From NCBI GenBank assembly GCA_937923355.1, contig CALAIO010000158.1, forward strand, positions 1 through 8,011: DNA of 8,011 bases, read 5' to 3'. The notes beneath the pieces are model-generated. The model did not search any database and had not been told where the DNA came from. It saw nothing but the letters and a program-made list of their open reading frames with translations. The position numbers and the translations under genes were made by a program. Below are positions 1-6,637 of this stretch, piece by piece. Source of the DNA: an uncultured Rhizobiaceae group bacterium. GTDB taxonomy: Bacteria; Pseudomonadota; Alphaproteobacteria; Rhizobiales; Rhizobiaceae. Every line of letters begins with the position of its first letter. The stretch's first letter is position 1.

Positions 1-138
1 TTTCTCATCCGCAATGAAGATAAACTCAAAGGCAATCCGCGTCTTGGCCAAGTTTATCGTACATGGAATAAAATGGATGAAGCAAAACGCAGTGAGTATT
101 TGGCTAGCGCAAACACATTTCTGTTATCTCTTAAATAA
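1..138 (+). CDS. C-terminal end of an unidentified protein (5' truncated by window)
   Basis: An open frame runs from the first base of the window to a TAA at 136-138 and encodes the last 45 residues of a protein. It starts FLIRNEDKLKGN and ends with a helical, charged tail (GQVYRTWNKMDEAKRSEYL, then FLLSLK). The frame has no internal stop and its codon use resembles the downstream genes, so it is probably the true end of a gene that starts outside the window. I do not recognise the family. No signal peptide, metal motif or membrane segment is visible in this fragment. No terminator with a U-tract follows it. The next gene on the same strand begins 120 bp later behind its own promoter-like region. 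Confidence 0.6.
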   Translation, partial: FLIRNEDKLKGNPRLGQVYRTWNKMDEAKRSEYLASANTFLLSLK

Positions 139-154
139 TAAAAACACTAGCATT

Positions 155-169
155 ATGACGTAACGTCAT
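155..169. promoter_or_regulatory. 15-bp palindrome upstream of the L,D-transpeptidase gene, possible operator
   Basis: The bases ATGACGT-A-ACGTCAT form a perfect inverted repeat with 7-bp arms around a single central base. It lies 11 bp upstream of an extended -10-like element (180-188), so it would occupy the -35 region if that promoter is real. A regulator bound here would therefore affect transcription of the transpeptidase gene. I cannot name the regulator. As a hairpin it would have almost no loop, so a DNA-level protein site is more likely than an RNA structure. Confidence 0.45.
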
Positions 170-179
170 GTTAGAGGCA

Positions 180-188
180 TGCTATATT
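180..188 (+). promoter_or_regulatory. Candidate extended -10 promoter for the L,D-transpeptidase gene
   Basis: TGC-TATATT matches the extended -10 pattern TGn-TATAAT at five of six hexamer positions. No good -35 hexamer lies 17 bp upstream, as is common for extended -10 promoters. Transcription would begin near 195, giving a leader of about 64 nt that contains the hairpins at 188-227. Confidence 0.35.
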
Positions 189-227
189 GCTCAAACAAAG
201 TGTTTTGAGCAGTTAAAAGCTTTGTTT
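188..227 (+). repeat. Two overlapping, mutually exclusive hairpins in the transpeptidase leader
   Basis: Hairpin A pairs TGCTCAAA (188-195) with TTTGAGCA (204-211) as a perfect 8-bp stem with an 8-nt loop. Hairpin B pairs AAACAAAG (193-200) with CTTTGTTT (220-227), also a perfect 8-bp stem. The two stems share bases 193-195, and hairpin B encloses the 3' arm of A, so only one can form at a time. No U-tract follows either stem, so this is not a standard intrinsic terminator. It might be a leader switch, or simply AT-rich coincidence. Confidence 0.35.
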
Positions 228-258
228 AAATTAACCGATAGCACCTGTAGGCCGTAAC

Positions 259-1605
259 ATGCTCCGCATTTTAATTCTTGCACTCTTTCTTGCGATCAGC
301 GCTTCGCCATCTTTGGCGTTCACGCTCAAGCAACAGATTTCAAAAGGTACCTTTGAATATCAAGGTGTGACCATTAATCCTAAACCGCTTGAAAGCATTT
401 ACAAAGCCAATAAATACAAAGGTCTCTGGACTTCCAAAAAAGGTTTTTTGGGGCTTAAGCGTGGCCTCACCAAAGATGGCAAGCTTCTTGTAAAAACACT
501 TGCAGCTGCAGCAGATGAAGGACTGAACCCAAGCCGTTATCTTGCAAATGCCAGCGTAGACAAGACACAGATGAAGGGCAAAAAAATTGATCAACTCGAA
601 CTTTATCTTACGGCTGAGTTTTTAAAATTTGCACGCGACATTCATATCGGCATCGTTGACAAATCCAGATTACAAGCCGATGTATTTAAAACTGAAAAGA
701 GTTTCGATCCTTTAACAACGATGAAACAACTTAAGAAGCAAGGGCTTAAGAAAACGCTTGCTTCCTTGCGTCCTCAGCACCCGCAATATGATGCGCTTCG
801 TAAAGAAATGGCGCGAACAAGCGACCCTGCAAAACGTCAACTCATTGCTGCAAACCTTGAGCGCTGGCGTTGGCTTCCGCAAGAATTGGGCGAAAAGCAC
901 ATTCTTGTTAACCAGCCAGCTTATGAAGTTTACATTTACAAAAAGAACAAGATTGTAGACCAACGCCGCGTGATTATTGGTAAAACTGAACATGCCTCTC
1001 CGCAGTTTAGTGACAAAATGACTTACGTTGAATTTAACCCCCAGTGGAATGTGCCACAGTCTATCGCAGTGAATGAATATCTGCCGAAGCTTTTGAAAAA
1101 TCCTAACTATCTTAAAACACGTGGATATTCCTTGTTTGAAAACTGGAACCAGGGCGCAAAAGAGCTTGATGGGCGCAAGGTGAAATGGTCGAAGATTGAT
1201 CCCGACAATCCGAAAAAATTCCCTTATCGCATCGTGCAAGGTGAAGGCCCTAAAAACGCATTGGGACAAGTGAAATTTTTGTTCCCGAACGATCATGCTA
1301 TTTATCTGCATGACACACCTGCGAAGAAATTATTTAACTCTGAGAACAGAGCTTTTTCTCATGGTTGCATCCGAGTGCATAATCCGCTTGATTTCGCTCG
1401 CAAGATTTTTGAACTGGATGGCGCCATATCACCATCAAAGATTGATGGCGTTGTAAAAACGGGCGATCGTAAATCGGTAATTTTAAAAGAGCCTATGCCA
1501 ATTCATTTGGCTTATTTCACAACATGGGTTGGTCAAGGCGGCAAGCTGGAAGTGCTTAAGGACGTGTATAGCCGAGATCCTGTTGTTCTAGCAGCGCTTC
1601 GTTAA
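259..1605 (+). CDS. Secreted L,D-transpeptidase, YcbB-like (YkuD domain)
   Basis: This 448-residue enzyme should form 3-3 (mDAP-mDAP) crosslinks in peptidoglycan, acting in the periplasm. Residues 1-20 are a signal peptide (hydrophobic LILALFLAISA core, SLA cleavage site). The scaffold region of the YcbB family spans about residues 30-170. It is followed by the family linker NLERWRWLPQELG (about 199-211) and the YkuD catalytic domain (about 213-400). The active-site signature is complete: His351 in YLHDTP and SHGCIRVH, with Ser367, His368, nucleophile Cys370 and Arg372. Escherichia coli YcbB/LdtD is about 615 residues; the shortfall is explained mainly by the missing peptidoglycan-binding domain usually found between scaffold and catalytic domain. 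Here LRPQHPQYDALRKEM runs straight into the linker. The ATG has only a weak TAGG-type ribosome site. It converges on dapE with a 6-bp gap. The family call is firm; the biological substrate is inferred. Confidence 0.93.
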   Translation: MLRILILALFLAISASPSLAFTLKQQISKGTFEYQGVTINPKPLESIYKANKYKGLWTSKKGFLGLKRGLTKDGKLLVKTLAAAADEGLNPSRYLANASVDKTQMKGKKIDQLELYLTAEFLKFARDIHIGIVDKSRLQADVFKTEKSFDPLTTMKQLKKQGLKKTLASLRPQHPQYDALRKEMARTSDPAKRQLIAANLERWRWLPQELGEKHILVNQPAYEVYIYKKNKIVDQRRVIIGKTEHASPQFSDKMTYVEFNPQWNVPQSIAVNEYLPKLLKNPNYLKTRGYSLFENWNQGAKELDGRKVKWSKIDPDNPKKFPYRIVQGEGPKNALGQVKFLFPNDHAIYLHDTPAKKLFNSENRAFSHGCIRVHNPLDFARKIFELDGAISPSKIDGVVKTGDRKSVILKEPMPIHLAYFTTWVGQGGKLEVLKDVYSRDPVVLAALR

Positions 1606-1611
1606 TACAGA

Positions 1612-2802
1612 TTACGCTTTAAAATAGTTTTCCAAAAACTTTTGGTAGACAGCAGTTAGCTTCTCGACATCGCTCAAGGCTGTCCGTTCGTCGACTTGGT
1701 GCATGGTTTGTCCCACAAGGCCAAACTCCACCACAGGGCAATAATCCTTGATAAAGCGCGCGTCAGAAGTTCCCCCTCCTGTTGAAAGCTCAGGTGTTTT
1801 ACCAATAACACTTTTAATCGCCTCTGAGAGAGTATCGATTAATGTATCATCTTTCGTCAAAAACACATGACTGACACGACCAATCCACTCAATCTCAAAA
1901 TCAACTGGTGTATCTTTGCCATTTCGTATTATCGCACTTTTTGCGCCCTCTTCCAGTCGGCGCTTGATTTCCTGCTTTACAGTATCGCCCGTCCAAAGAT
2001 CATTAAAGCGAATGTTAAAACCTGCTGTTGCCTTAGCAGCGATAACGTTGGTCGCCGCATTCCCAACATCAACTGAAGTCACCTCCAGGTTAGTAGGCTG
2101 GAACATTTGCGTCCCCTCATCAAAGGGTGTCTCCAAAAGAGCATTCAGCAAATCAATCATGCCGTTGACTGGATTGTCAGACAAATGCGGATAGGCTGCG
2201 TGGCCCTGCACGCCATTGACGGTTATGCGCCCGGAAAGTGAACCGCGACGGCCATTTTTAATCACATCACCTATGGCATTTGGATTTGATGGCTCGCCAA
2301 CAATGCAAGCATCCCAGATCTCACCTTTTTCTGCTGCCCATTTTAAAAGCTTGTCTGTGCCATTGACGGATGGACCTTCTTCATCACCCGTTATGAGAAA
2401 GGAAATAGAACCGTCCAGTTTATTGTTTGTGAGATAAGCTTCTACTGCACCCAAAAAGCAAGCAATGCCGCCCTTCATGTCTACCGCACCACGACCAAAC
2501 ATCACGCCATCTTTGACTTCACCAGAAAACGCTTCGCTTGACCAATCATCTGCATTGCCAATTGGGACAACATCTGTATGTCCTGCAAACATGATGTGAG
2601 GTGCTTTAGAACCCAATCGGGCATATAGGTTTTCTACGTCTGGTGTGTTTTCATCTGAAAAGGTTACACGCTCAACACAAAAGCCAAGTCTGGTGAGTTC
2701 ATTTTCCATATAAGTGAGCGCACCACCTTCTTGCGGAGTTACAGAAGGGCACCGAATAAGTTCGCGCAGAATTTCTGCAGAGCGTGATAGATCTTGGGTC
2801 AT
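1612..2802 (-). CDS. dapE: Succinyl-diaminopimelate desuccinylase
   Basis: This is the cytoplasmic M20-family zinc hydrolase that converts N-succinyl-LL-2,6-diaminopimelate to LL-diaminopimelate and succinate, in the succinylase route to meso-DAP and lysine. At 396 residues it is close to the usual 375-400. Metal ligands and catalytic residues are all visible: AGHTDVVP (His75, Asp77), GRGAVDMKGG (bridging Asp108), GDEEGP (catalytic Glu141, Glu142), VGEPSN (Glu170) and MHQVDE (His368). The lid/dimer domain has VQGHAAYPH (His201), and STGGGTSDARF (340-350) is the DapE-specific C-terminal signature that separates it from ArgE-type relatives. The ATG at 2802 lacks a strong Shine-Dalgarno. The gene lies 38 bp behind a co-directional membrane-protein gene, so the two are probably co-transcribed. 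The convergent transpeptidase uses mDAP-containing stems, a loose functional link. Confidence 0.96.
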   Translation of the reverse strand: MTQDLSRSAEILRELIRCPSVTPQEGGALTYMENELTRLGFCVERVTFSDENTPDVENLYARLGSKAPHIMFAGHTDVVPIGNADDWSSEAFSGEVKDGVMFGRGAVDMKGGIACFLGAVEAYLTNNKLDGSISFLITGDEEGPSVNGTDKLLKWAAEKGEIWDACIVGEPSNPNAIGDVIKNGRRGSLSGRITVNGVQGHAAYPHLSDNPVNGMIDLLNALLETPFDEGTQMFQPTNLEVTSVDVGNAATNVIAAKATAGFNIRFNDLWTGDTVKQEIKRRLEEGAKSAIIRNGKDTPVDFEIEWIGRVSHVFLTKDDTLIDTLSEAIKSVIGKTPELSTGGGTSDARFIKDYCPVVEFGLVGQTMHQVDERTALSDVEKLTAVYQKFLENYFKA

Positions 2803-2840
2803 ATCTAATCTTTAGATGATTTGACGCCAGGTTTGAAGCC

Positions 2841-3581
2841 TTATGTTTTGACTCGACGCTTCGTCACCTTAGCAGGCGCGCGCGTTGTCTTTTCAGGTTC
2901 AATCAACATAATTTTCTGCCAGATTTTACGCGACAGATTTCCGCCCAAAGCTTCAACATCATTCACGGCGTTTACAACTTCCATATCCGGAACCGCTTGT
3001 GCATAAAGCGCAGAGATTTTGCCAGTCAGCGAAAGCATTTCGCTACAATAATCCAGATAGCGCACCAATTCGTTTGGCTTTAATTTGCGCTCTGGTGAGG
3101 ACGGTGTGGGCTTAAAGCCAGTGCGAAGAGAAACAGGGTCTTTTGTCAACTGGTGCATGTCAATGATATGAATAACTGAACGAAGCCCATGCAGACCATC
3201 CAGTACTTTGCGACGTTTGATACGTTCTTCAGACTTGGCGATTGTAATAAATCCAAGTCCTGCCAGCACTACCGCATTAATCGTTGCCTCGATGCCTTGC
3301 ACAAAATCAAAAGCACCAGTCGCGATGCGGTCAAAATTCAGAAATGTCCCAATAAAGAAAAATACCATAATGCCCAAGAACACACTGGCAAAGGTTGCCA
3401 CGCGAAGCCATTGAATAGGCTCTGATAATTTTTCTGCTCGCAACTTCGCATCCGTTGCAATGGCTTTTAATTCCGTTGCAACCCCGACAAGCGAGGCATT
3501 TGGAAAGCGTTCTGCAACACGGCTTTCCAGTATATCTGCTGTCTTTATAATTTTGTCTGGATCAAGGAGAGTATATGGCAT
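2841..3581 (-). CDS. Conserved-looking two-helix membrane protein of unknown function
   Basis: I do not recognise the family. From the ATG at 3581 it has 246 residues. An upstream in-frame TTG at 3590 would add three residues, but neither start has a clear Shine-Dalgarno and ATG is preferred. Residues 1-60 are a soluble helical head. Two hydrophobic segments follow, at about 62-83 (ATFASVFLGIMVFFFIGTF) and 97-114 (INAVVLAGLGFITIAK). Next comes a basic stretch (ERIKRRK), then a helical domain with LHGLRSVIHIIDMHQLTKDP, LVRYLDYCSEMLSLTGK and AVNDVEALGGNLSRKIWQK. The tail is basic and Pro/Ala/Thr-rich, ending KRRVKT. The layout suggests a membrane hairpin with both large parts on the same side, probably cytoplasmic. 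It precedes dapE by 38 bp on the same strand, so co-transcription is likely, but nothing in the protein suggests a lysine-pathway enzyme. Confidence 0.8.
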   Translation of the reverse strand: MPYTLLDPDKIIKTADILESRVAERFPNASLVGVATELKAIATDAKLRAEKLSEPIQWLRVATFASVFLGIMVFFFIGTFLNFDRIATGAFDFVQGIEATINAVVLAGLGFITIAKSEERIKRRKVLDGLHGLRSVIHIIDMHQLTKDPVSLRTGFKPTPSSPERKLKPNELVRYLDYCSEMLSLTGKISALYAQAVPDMEVVNAVNDVEALGGNLSRKIWQKIMLIEPEKTTRAPAKVTKRRVKT

Positions 3582-3597
3582 ACTGAACAAATGCCAT
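3575..3597 (-). repeat. Inverted repeat spanning the start codon of the membrane-protein gene
   Basis: ATGGCAT (3575-3581) and ATGCCAT (3591-3597) form a perfect 7-bp inverted repeat around a 9-nt spacer. Read on the minus strand, the 3' arm contains the ATG start at 3581 and the 5' arm contains an out-of-frame ATG at 3597 that opens an 11-codon reading frame overlapping the gene start. In mRNA the stem would bury the start codon, which could lower or gate translation. The stem is short, so this is tentative. Confidence 0.35.
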
Positions 3598-3611
3598 AAA
3601 TTCGTTTCAAT

Positions 3612-3640
3612 TTGGTTGATGTTTCCATGTCTTCAACCAA
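3612..3640. repeat. 8-bp stem-loop between the desaturase and membrane-protein genes
   Basis: TTGGTTGA (3612-3619) and TCAACCAA (3633-3640) are a perfect inverted repeat with a 13-nt loop. It lies downstream of the desaturase stop and upstream of the next minus-strand gene. Neither strand carries a U-run right after the stem, so it is not a canonical intrinsic terminator. It may protect the desaturase mRNA end, assist Rho-dependent ending, or be a protein site. Confidence 0.4.
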
Positions 3641-3666
3641 GAACAATTTAAAACCCTTCAATGCAA

Positions 3667-4635
3667 TCATTCCAATACTGGTTTAGTTTTAACAGGGAAA
3701 TGCGCGATGTTTTGCAGCAGTTTATCGCGATTTATAACATTGCGATAAGCACTGTCATTTTCCATCAGGTAATTATGCGCCTGCCTTTGTTTCCACCATG
3801 ACACTGTTGGGTGCAAATGATGTAGCGAATGCCACGCGTCGCCTGCCGGATGAATTAAAAGGTGGTCAAGTAAGCCCAGGTTATTAAAGGTAGTCTCAGC
3901 TACGCTTTTTCCAAGCTCGTAATCATGCTCAGAAATTTCTGCAATACTTCTTAAAAAAGGAAGCGAAAAGAACATAATCATCATCCAACTGAACGTAACG
4001 AAAAGTGCCAACTCAGACGAATGCAAGATGCTTATGATGATTGCGGCAGCAGCATGCCAAATAGCAAAGACTTTTATTTGTCTGTAATCAGAACTGATTT
4101 CGCGATAAAATTCACGATTATACTGAGGCATCCATTTGGCAATGAGCCATAACAGCTGCATATTTGTTTTGATCTCTTGCGTATTAGCACCAATGTTTTC
4201 CAACCGAATTCTGCACGGGTCATTATCTGAAGCATATTCACCATGATGGGTTGCATGAAAAACGCGATATTGAACTGTTTCCTGCAGCATAGGCCAGGCT
4301 GCAAAAAGATTGGTCAAAAGATCATTTAGTTTTTTATTTTTAGAAAAATTATTATGGCTGCCGAAGTGGACAATATTTTCCAGTCCACGCATTTGTCTGG
4401 TGCAAAAAAGCACCGAGCAAAATACGACTGTAAATGTCCAAAGGTAAGAGTTTGACGTATTAGCCACGTAAAAACACATGATGATGGCGGCATAAATTGA
4501 GAACAGATAAAACCAGTTCCAAGCCAGACCTTTTAAAAGCGACTTTTCAGAAAACTTTGCTCTGAAAAACTGTTTCTGAACTCGCGTTAATTTTGACCTA
4601 TAATCGAGAGGATTATTTTTTGTTAAATATTCCAT
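3667..4635 (-). CDS. Membrane fatty-acid desaturase family protein
   Basis: This is a membrane di-iron oxygenase of the fatty-acid desaturase/hydroxylase superfamily. From the ATG at 4635 it has 322 residues. The three histidine clusters that hold the two irons are present in order: HFGSH (90-94), HATHH (127-131) and HSLHH (269-273). An extra SEHDYE (His237) lies in a region that often supplies a ligand. Hydrophobic segments lie near 37-57, 64-79, 188-205 and 209-227, as two membrane-spanning hairpins with the histidines on the cytoplasmic face. The reading frame extends upstream to a TTG at 4701, but the ATG at 4635 has AAGGGG 8 nt upstream, so it is the better start. The substrate (phospholipid acyl chain, sphingoid base, aldehyde or other) cannot be read from sequence. 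It is divergent from an ArgP-like regulator that may control it. Confidence 0.88.
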   Translation of the reverse strand: MEYLTKNNPLDYRSKLTRVQKQFFRAKFSEKSLLKGLAWNWFYLFSIYAAIIMCFYVANTSNSYLWTFTVVFCSVLFCTRQMRGLENIVHFGSHNNFSKNKKLNDLLTNLFAAWPMLQETVQYRVFHATHHGEYASDNDPCRIRLENIGANTQEIKTNMQLLWLIAKWMPQYNREFYREISSDYRQIKVFAIWHAAAAIIISILHSSELALFVTFSWMMIMFFSLPFLRSIAEISEHDYELGKSVAETTFNNLGLLDHLLIHPAGDAWHSLHHLHPTVSWWKQRQAHNYLMENDSAYRNVINRDKLLQNIAHFPVKTKPVLE

Positions 4636-4658
4636 TAAGTCTACCCCTTTAGTGTATA

Positions 4659-4710
4659 GAAGGAATATAGAATCACTATTATTTATATAGACGGCACCCA
4701 ATATTCCTTC
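4659..4710. promoter_or_regulatory. 10-bp inverted repeat with 42-bp centre spacing upstream of the desaturase gene
   Basis: GAAGGAATAT (4659-4668) and ATATTCCTTC (4701-4710) are perfect inverted copies separated by 32 bp. Their centres are 42 bp apart, about four helical turns, so two protein units could bind on the same DNA face. The repeats lie 24-33 and 66-75 bp upstream of the desaturase ATG, where its promoter must be. This fits a regulator with two separated contacts, as LysR-type tetramers have, but the link to the adjacent regulator is inferred. Confidence 0.4.
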
Positions 4711-4743
4711 ATTTGTTGATTCATGAAATTAATGCCGCATTAG

Positions 4744-4758
4744 AAGAATTAAATTCTT
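4744..4758. promoter_or_regulatory. 15-bp palindrome upstream of the LysR-type regulator gene
   Basis: AAGAATT-A-AATTCTT is a perfect palindrome with 7-bp arms, centred 61 bp upstream of the regulator's ATG. It sits just before a weak promoter-like pair (TTGGCG at 4760-4765 and a GCTAAT-like -10 near 4784). LysR-family proteins usually bind AT-rich interrupted dyads in the divergent region upstream of their own gene, so this is a candidate autoregulatory site. It does not show an internal T-N11-A match, so the assignment is uncertain. Confidence 0.4.
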
Positions 4759-4811
4759 TTGGCGTGCATCTGAAATGATTAGTGCTAATGTGGGTTAAGG
4801 AGATTTTACTT

Positions 4812-5723
4812 ATGTTTGATTATGCGCACTTAGAGGCTTTATTGGCCGTTGAAAGAGAAGGCAGCTTTGAGGGCGCTGCACGTTCTTTGGGGATTACTTC
4901 TTCGGCTGTTTCGCAGCGCATCAAACTGCTTGAAGAACGCATTGGTGCGGTCGTTATCAACCGTCAACCGCCCATTAAACCAACACATGTTGGTATTGAG
5001 CTTTGCAGACACGCAGAACTTGTCTCCATACTTGAGGACAAGATCATTAGTGCCAATGATTGCACGCCTGCACAGGAAGATCACCGCAAACCTGTCATCA
5101 AGATTGTTGTGAATGATGACAGTCTTTCCAGTTGGTTCATGGATGTATTAAAGACTGAGGCTTCGCAAAAAACATCCTATATGTTTGAAGTTTCCATTGC
5201 CGATCAGGATTATTCAATTGATGAATTGAAATTTGGCTCTGTTCTGGCTGCCATTTCCATAAACAAGACTCCGGTTCAGGGATTTAGTAGCCGCTACCTT
5301 GGGATGCATGTTTATAGAGCTACAGCAAGCCCCAAGTTTATGGAGCGTTATTTTCCTGATGGCGTCACATTGGATGCCTTAAAGGGGGCTCCAGCCTTAA
5401 GATACAGCGCGCAAGATGATTTGCAGCAACAATGGATGAAACAGAATTTTGGAAAAACCGTTCTTCATGACACGTATATTTTGCCATCGTCTCCAGGCTT
5501 TGTGCAGGCATGTCTTGGCCACGTTGCCTGGGGCATGAACCCATCGCAGATGGTGGACAAATATATTGAATCTGGCGAATTGGTTGAGCTGGTACCAGAA
5601 GCACCTTTGAATAAACCACTTTACTGGCACTGCAGCCGCATGGTCGCTGAACCTTTAAAACAGTTTACGCAACACGTGGTGGATGCAGCAGAGAAGCATC
5701 TGGATCAAACTGCAAGACCATAA
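4812..5723 (+). CDS. LysR-family transcription regulator, ArgP/IciA (LysG) type
   Basis: This is a cytoplasmic DNA-binding regulator of 303 residues; Escherichia coli ArgP has 297. The winged helix-turn-helix covers about residues 1-60, with LEALLAVEREGSFEGAARSLGITSSAVSQRIKLLEE split across helices 1-3 in the LysR manner. The ArgP-type wing follows (INRQPPIKPTHVG). The effector domain spans about 94-295 and carries the ArgP-like ILPSSPGFVQACLGHVAWGM (223-242) and the late LYWHCSR motif (270-276). Family members sense lysine or arginine and usually control a LysE-type exporter or lysine genes. Here no exporter is adjacent; the divergent neighbour is a desaturase. The frame opens at a GTG at 4782, but ATG 4812 has AAGGAG 9 nt upstream and starts at the family's usual place. 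It converges on the hydrolase gene with a 13-bp gap and no visible terminator. Confidence 0.9.
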   Translation: MFDYAHLEALLAVEREGSFEGAARSLGITSSAVSQRIKLLEERIGAVVINRQPPIKPTHVGIELCRHAELVSILEDKIISANDCTPAQEDHRKPVIKIVVNDDSLSSWFMDVLKTEASQKTSYMFEVSIADQDYSIDELKFGSVLAAISINKTPVQGFSSRYLGMHVYRATASPKFMERYFPDGVTLDALKGAPALRYSAQDDLQQQWMKQNFGKTVLHDTYILPSSPGFVQACLGHVAWGMNPSQMVDKYIESGELVELVPEAPLNKPLYWHCSRMVAEPLKQFTQHVVDAAEKHLDQTARP

Positions 5724-5736
5724 AACTATAGCAATA

Positions 5737-6627
5737 TTAATTCTGATTAAGCCAGTCAGCGATAATATTAACCTGCTCATCATTGCGCAGCGTTGGCGTA
5801 TGGCCTGTGTTTTCAAACTCAACCACTGTTGTTTCCGGTCCGCAAGATAGCATTTTCTGCGCTGTTTCCTCCGATAGAAAACTTGAGTCCTTGCCGCGTA
5901 AAACGAGTACAGGACAAGTTATTTTTTCCCATATTTCCCACATGTCGACGTTAAAATAAGAAATTGAGTCCCTAAACGCATCGCCAACGCGCGGATCAAC
6001 CTTCATTTTATAGGTGCCGTGTTCAGTCCGCTTGCATGAATATTTGGCCATGTGCGCCCAATCTTCATCTGTCATAGGGGCAAATTCTGGATATATTTTC
6101 TTTAGATAATCTTCGACATCTTTACGAGAATCAAACTCGTTTGATTTGCCGATATATTCTGCAATCGACATGAGCGCATCGCGTGAGACCTCTGGACCAA
6201 TATCATTTATGACAAGGCGTTTTATAGGGGATTGGGATACAGATGCCAGCACCATTCCGATAATGCCTCCCATCGAAGTGCCAATCCAGTTTAAATCTTT
6301 AGACCCGATTCGCCCAATAAGAGCGTTCATATCTGAGTTATATTGCAAATAATTATAACTCTCGTCATCCAGCAAGTGGTCGCTATCCCCCCTGCCAACA
6401 ACATCAGGGCAGACTATTCTGTATTGATCACATAGTTTCTCTGCAAAATAGTCAAAGTCACGGGCATTTCTGGTTAAACCATGGACACAAAGCAAGGTTT
6501 CTTGATGTTTGAAATTATCTGTATTTCCCCACTCAAGGTAATTGATACGGTGAAATCCATGATATCCAAGGCCAAGCACATAGTGTTTGGAATAAGCTTT
6601 TTGGGGTTGTTTAAGACGATGCGGCAT
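5737..6627 (-). CDS. Alpha/beta hydrolase coupled to phaR
   Basis: This is a cytoplasmic serine hydrolase of the alpha/beta fold, 296 residues with no signal peptide. The oxyanion region is CVHGLTRN (47-54), the nucleophile elbow is GTSMGG (Ser118), the acid is Asp247 in LRGKDSSF and the base is His276 in NTGHTPTL. A cap region lies at about 145-230. These features identify the fold and the intact catalytic triad but not the substrate. It begins 10 bp after the phaR stop, has no clear ribosome site of its own and is probably translationally coupled to phaR. That placement suggests a role in PHA turnover, for example cleaving 3-hydroxyalkanoate oligomers or thioesters. It lacks obvious similarity to the intracellular depolymerase PhaZ as I know it, so the role remains a guess. 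Confidence 0.85.
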   Translation of the reverse strand: MPHRLKQPQKAYSKHYVLGLGYHGFHRINYLEWGNTDNFKHQETLLCVHGLTRNARDFDYFAEKLCDQYRIVCPDVVGRGDSDHLLDDESYNYLQYNSDMNALIGRIGSKDLNWIGTSMGGIIGMVLASVSQSPIKRLVINDIGPEVSRDALMSIAEYIGKSNEFDSRKDVEDYLKKIYPEFAPMTDEDWAHMAKYSCKRTEHGTYKMKVDPRVGDAFRDSISYFNVDMWEIWEKITCPVLVLRGKDSSFLSEETAQKMLSCGPETTVVEFENTGHTPTLRNDEQVNIIADWLNQN

Positions 6628-6637
6628 AGAGTTTAAT

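Noticed and set aside
712..1311. A 199-codon open frame on the minus strand inside the transpeptidase gene.
   Set aside because: It lies wholly within a gene with a complete active site and a signal peptide. Its translation is rich in Phe, Leu and Cys with no recognisable domain, as expected of an antisense shadow.
3612..3640. Intrinsic terminator for the desaturase gene.
   Set aside because: The 8-bp stem is perfect but no U-run follows it on either strand, so it is recorded as a stem-loop of unknown role.
4636..4701. 22-residue extension of the desaturase from a TTG start.
   Set aside because: The TTG has AGGA only about 3 nt away, whereas ATG 4635 has AAGGGG at good spacing; the extension would also cover one arm of the 10-bp inverted repeat region.
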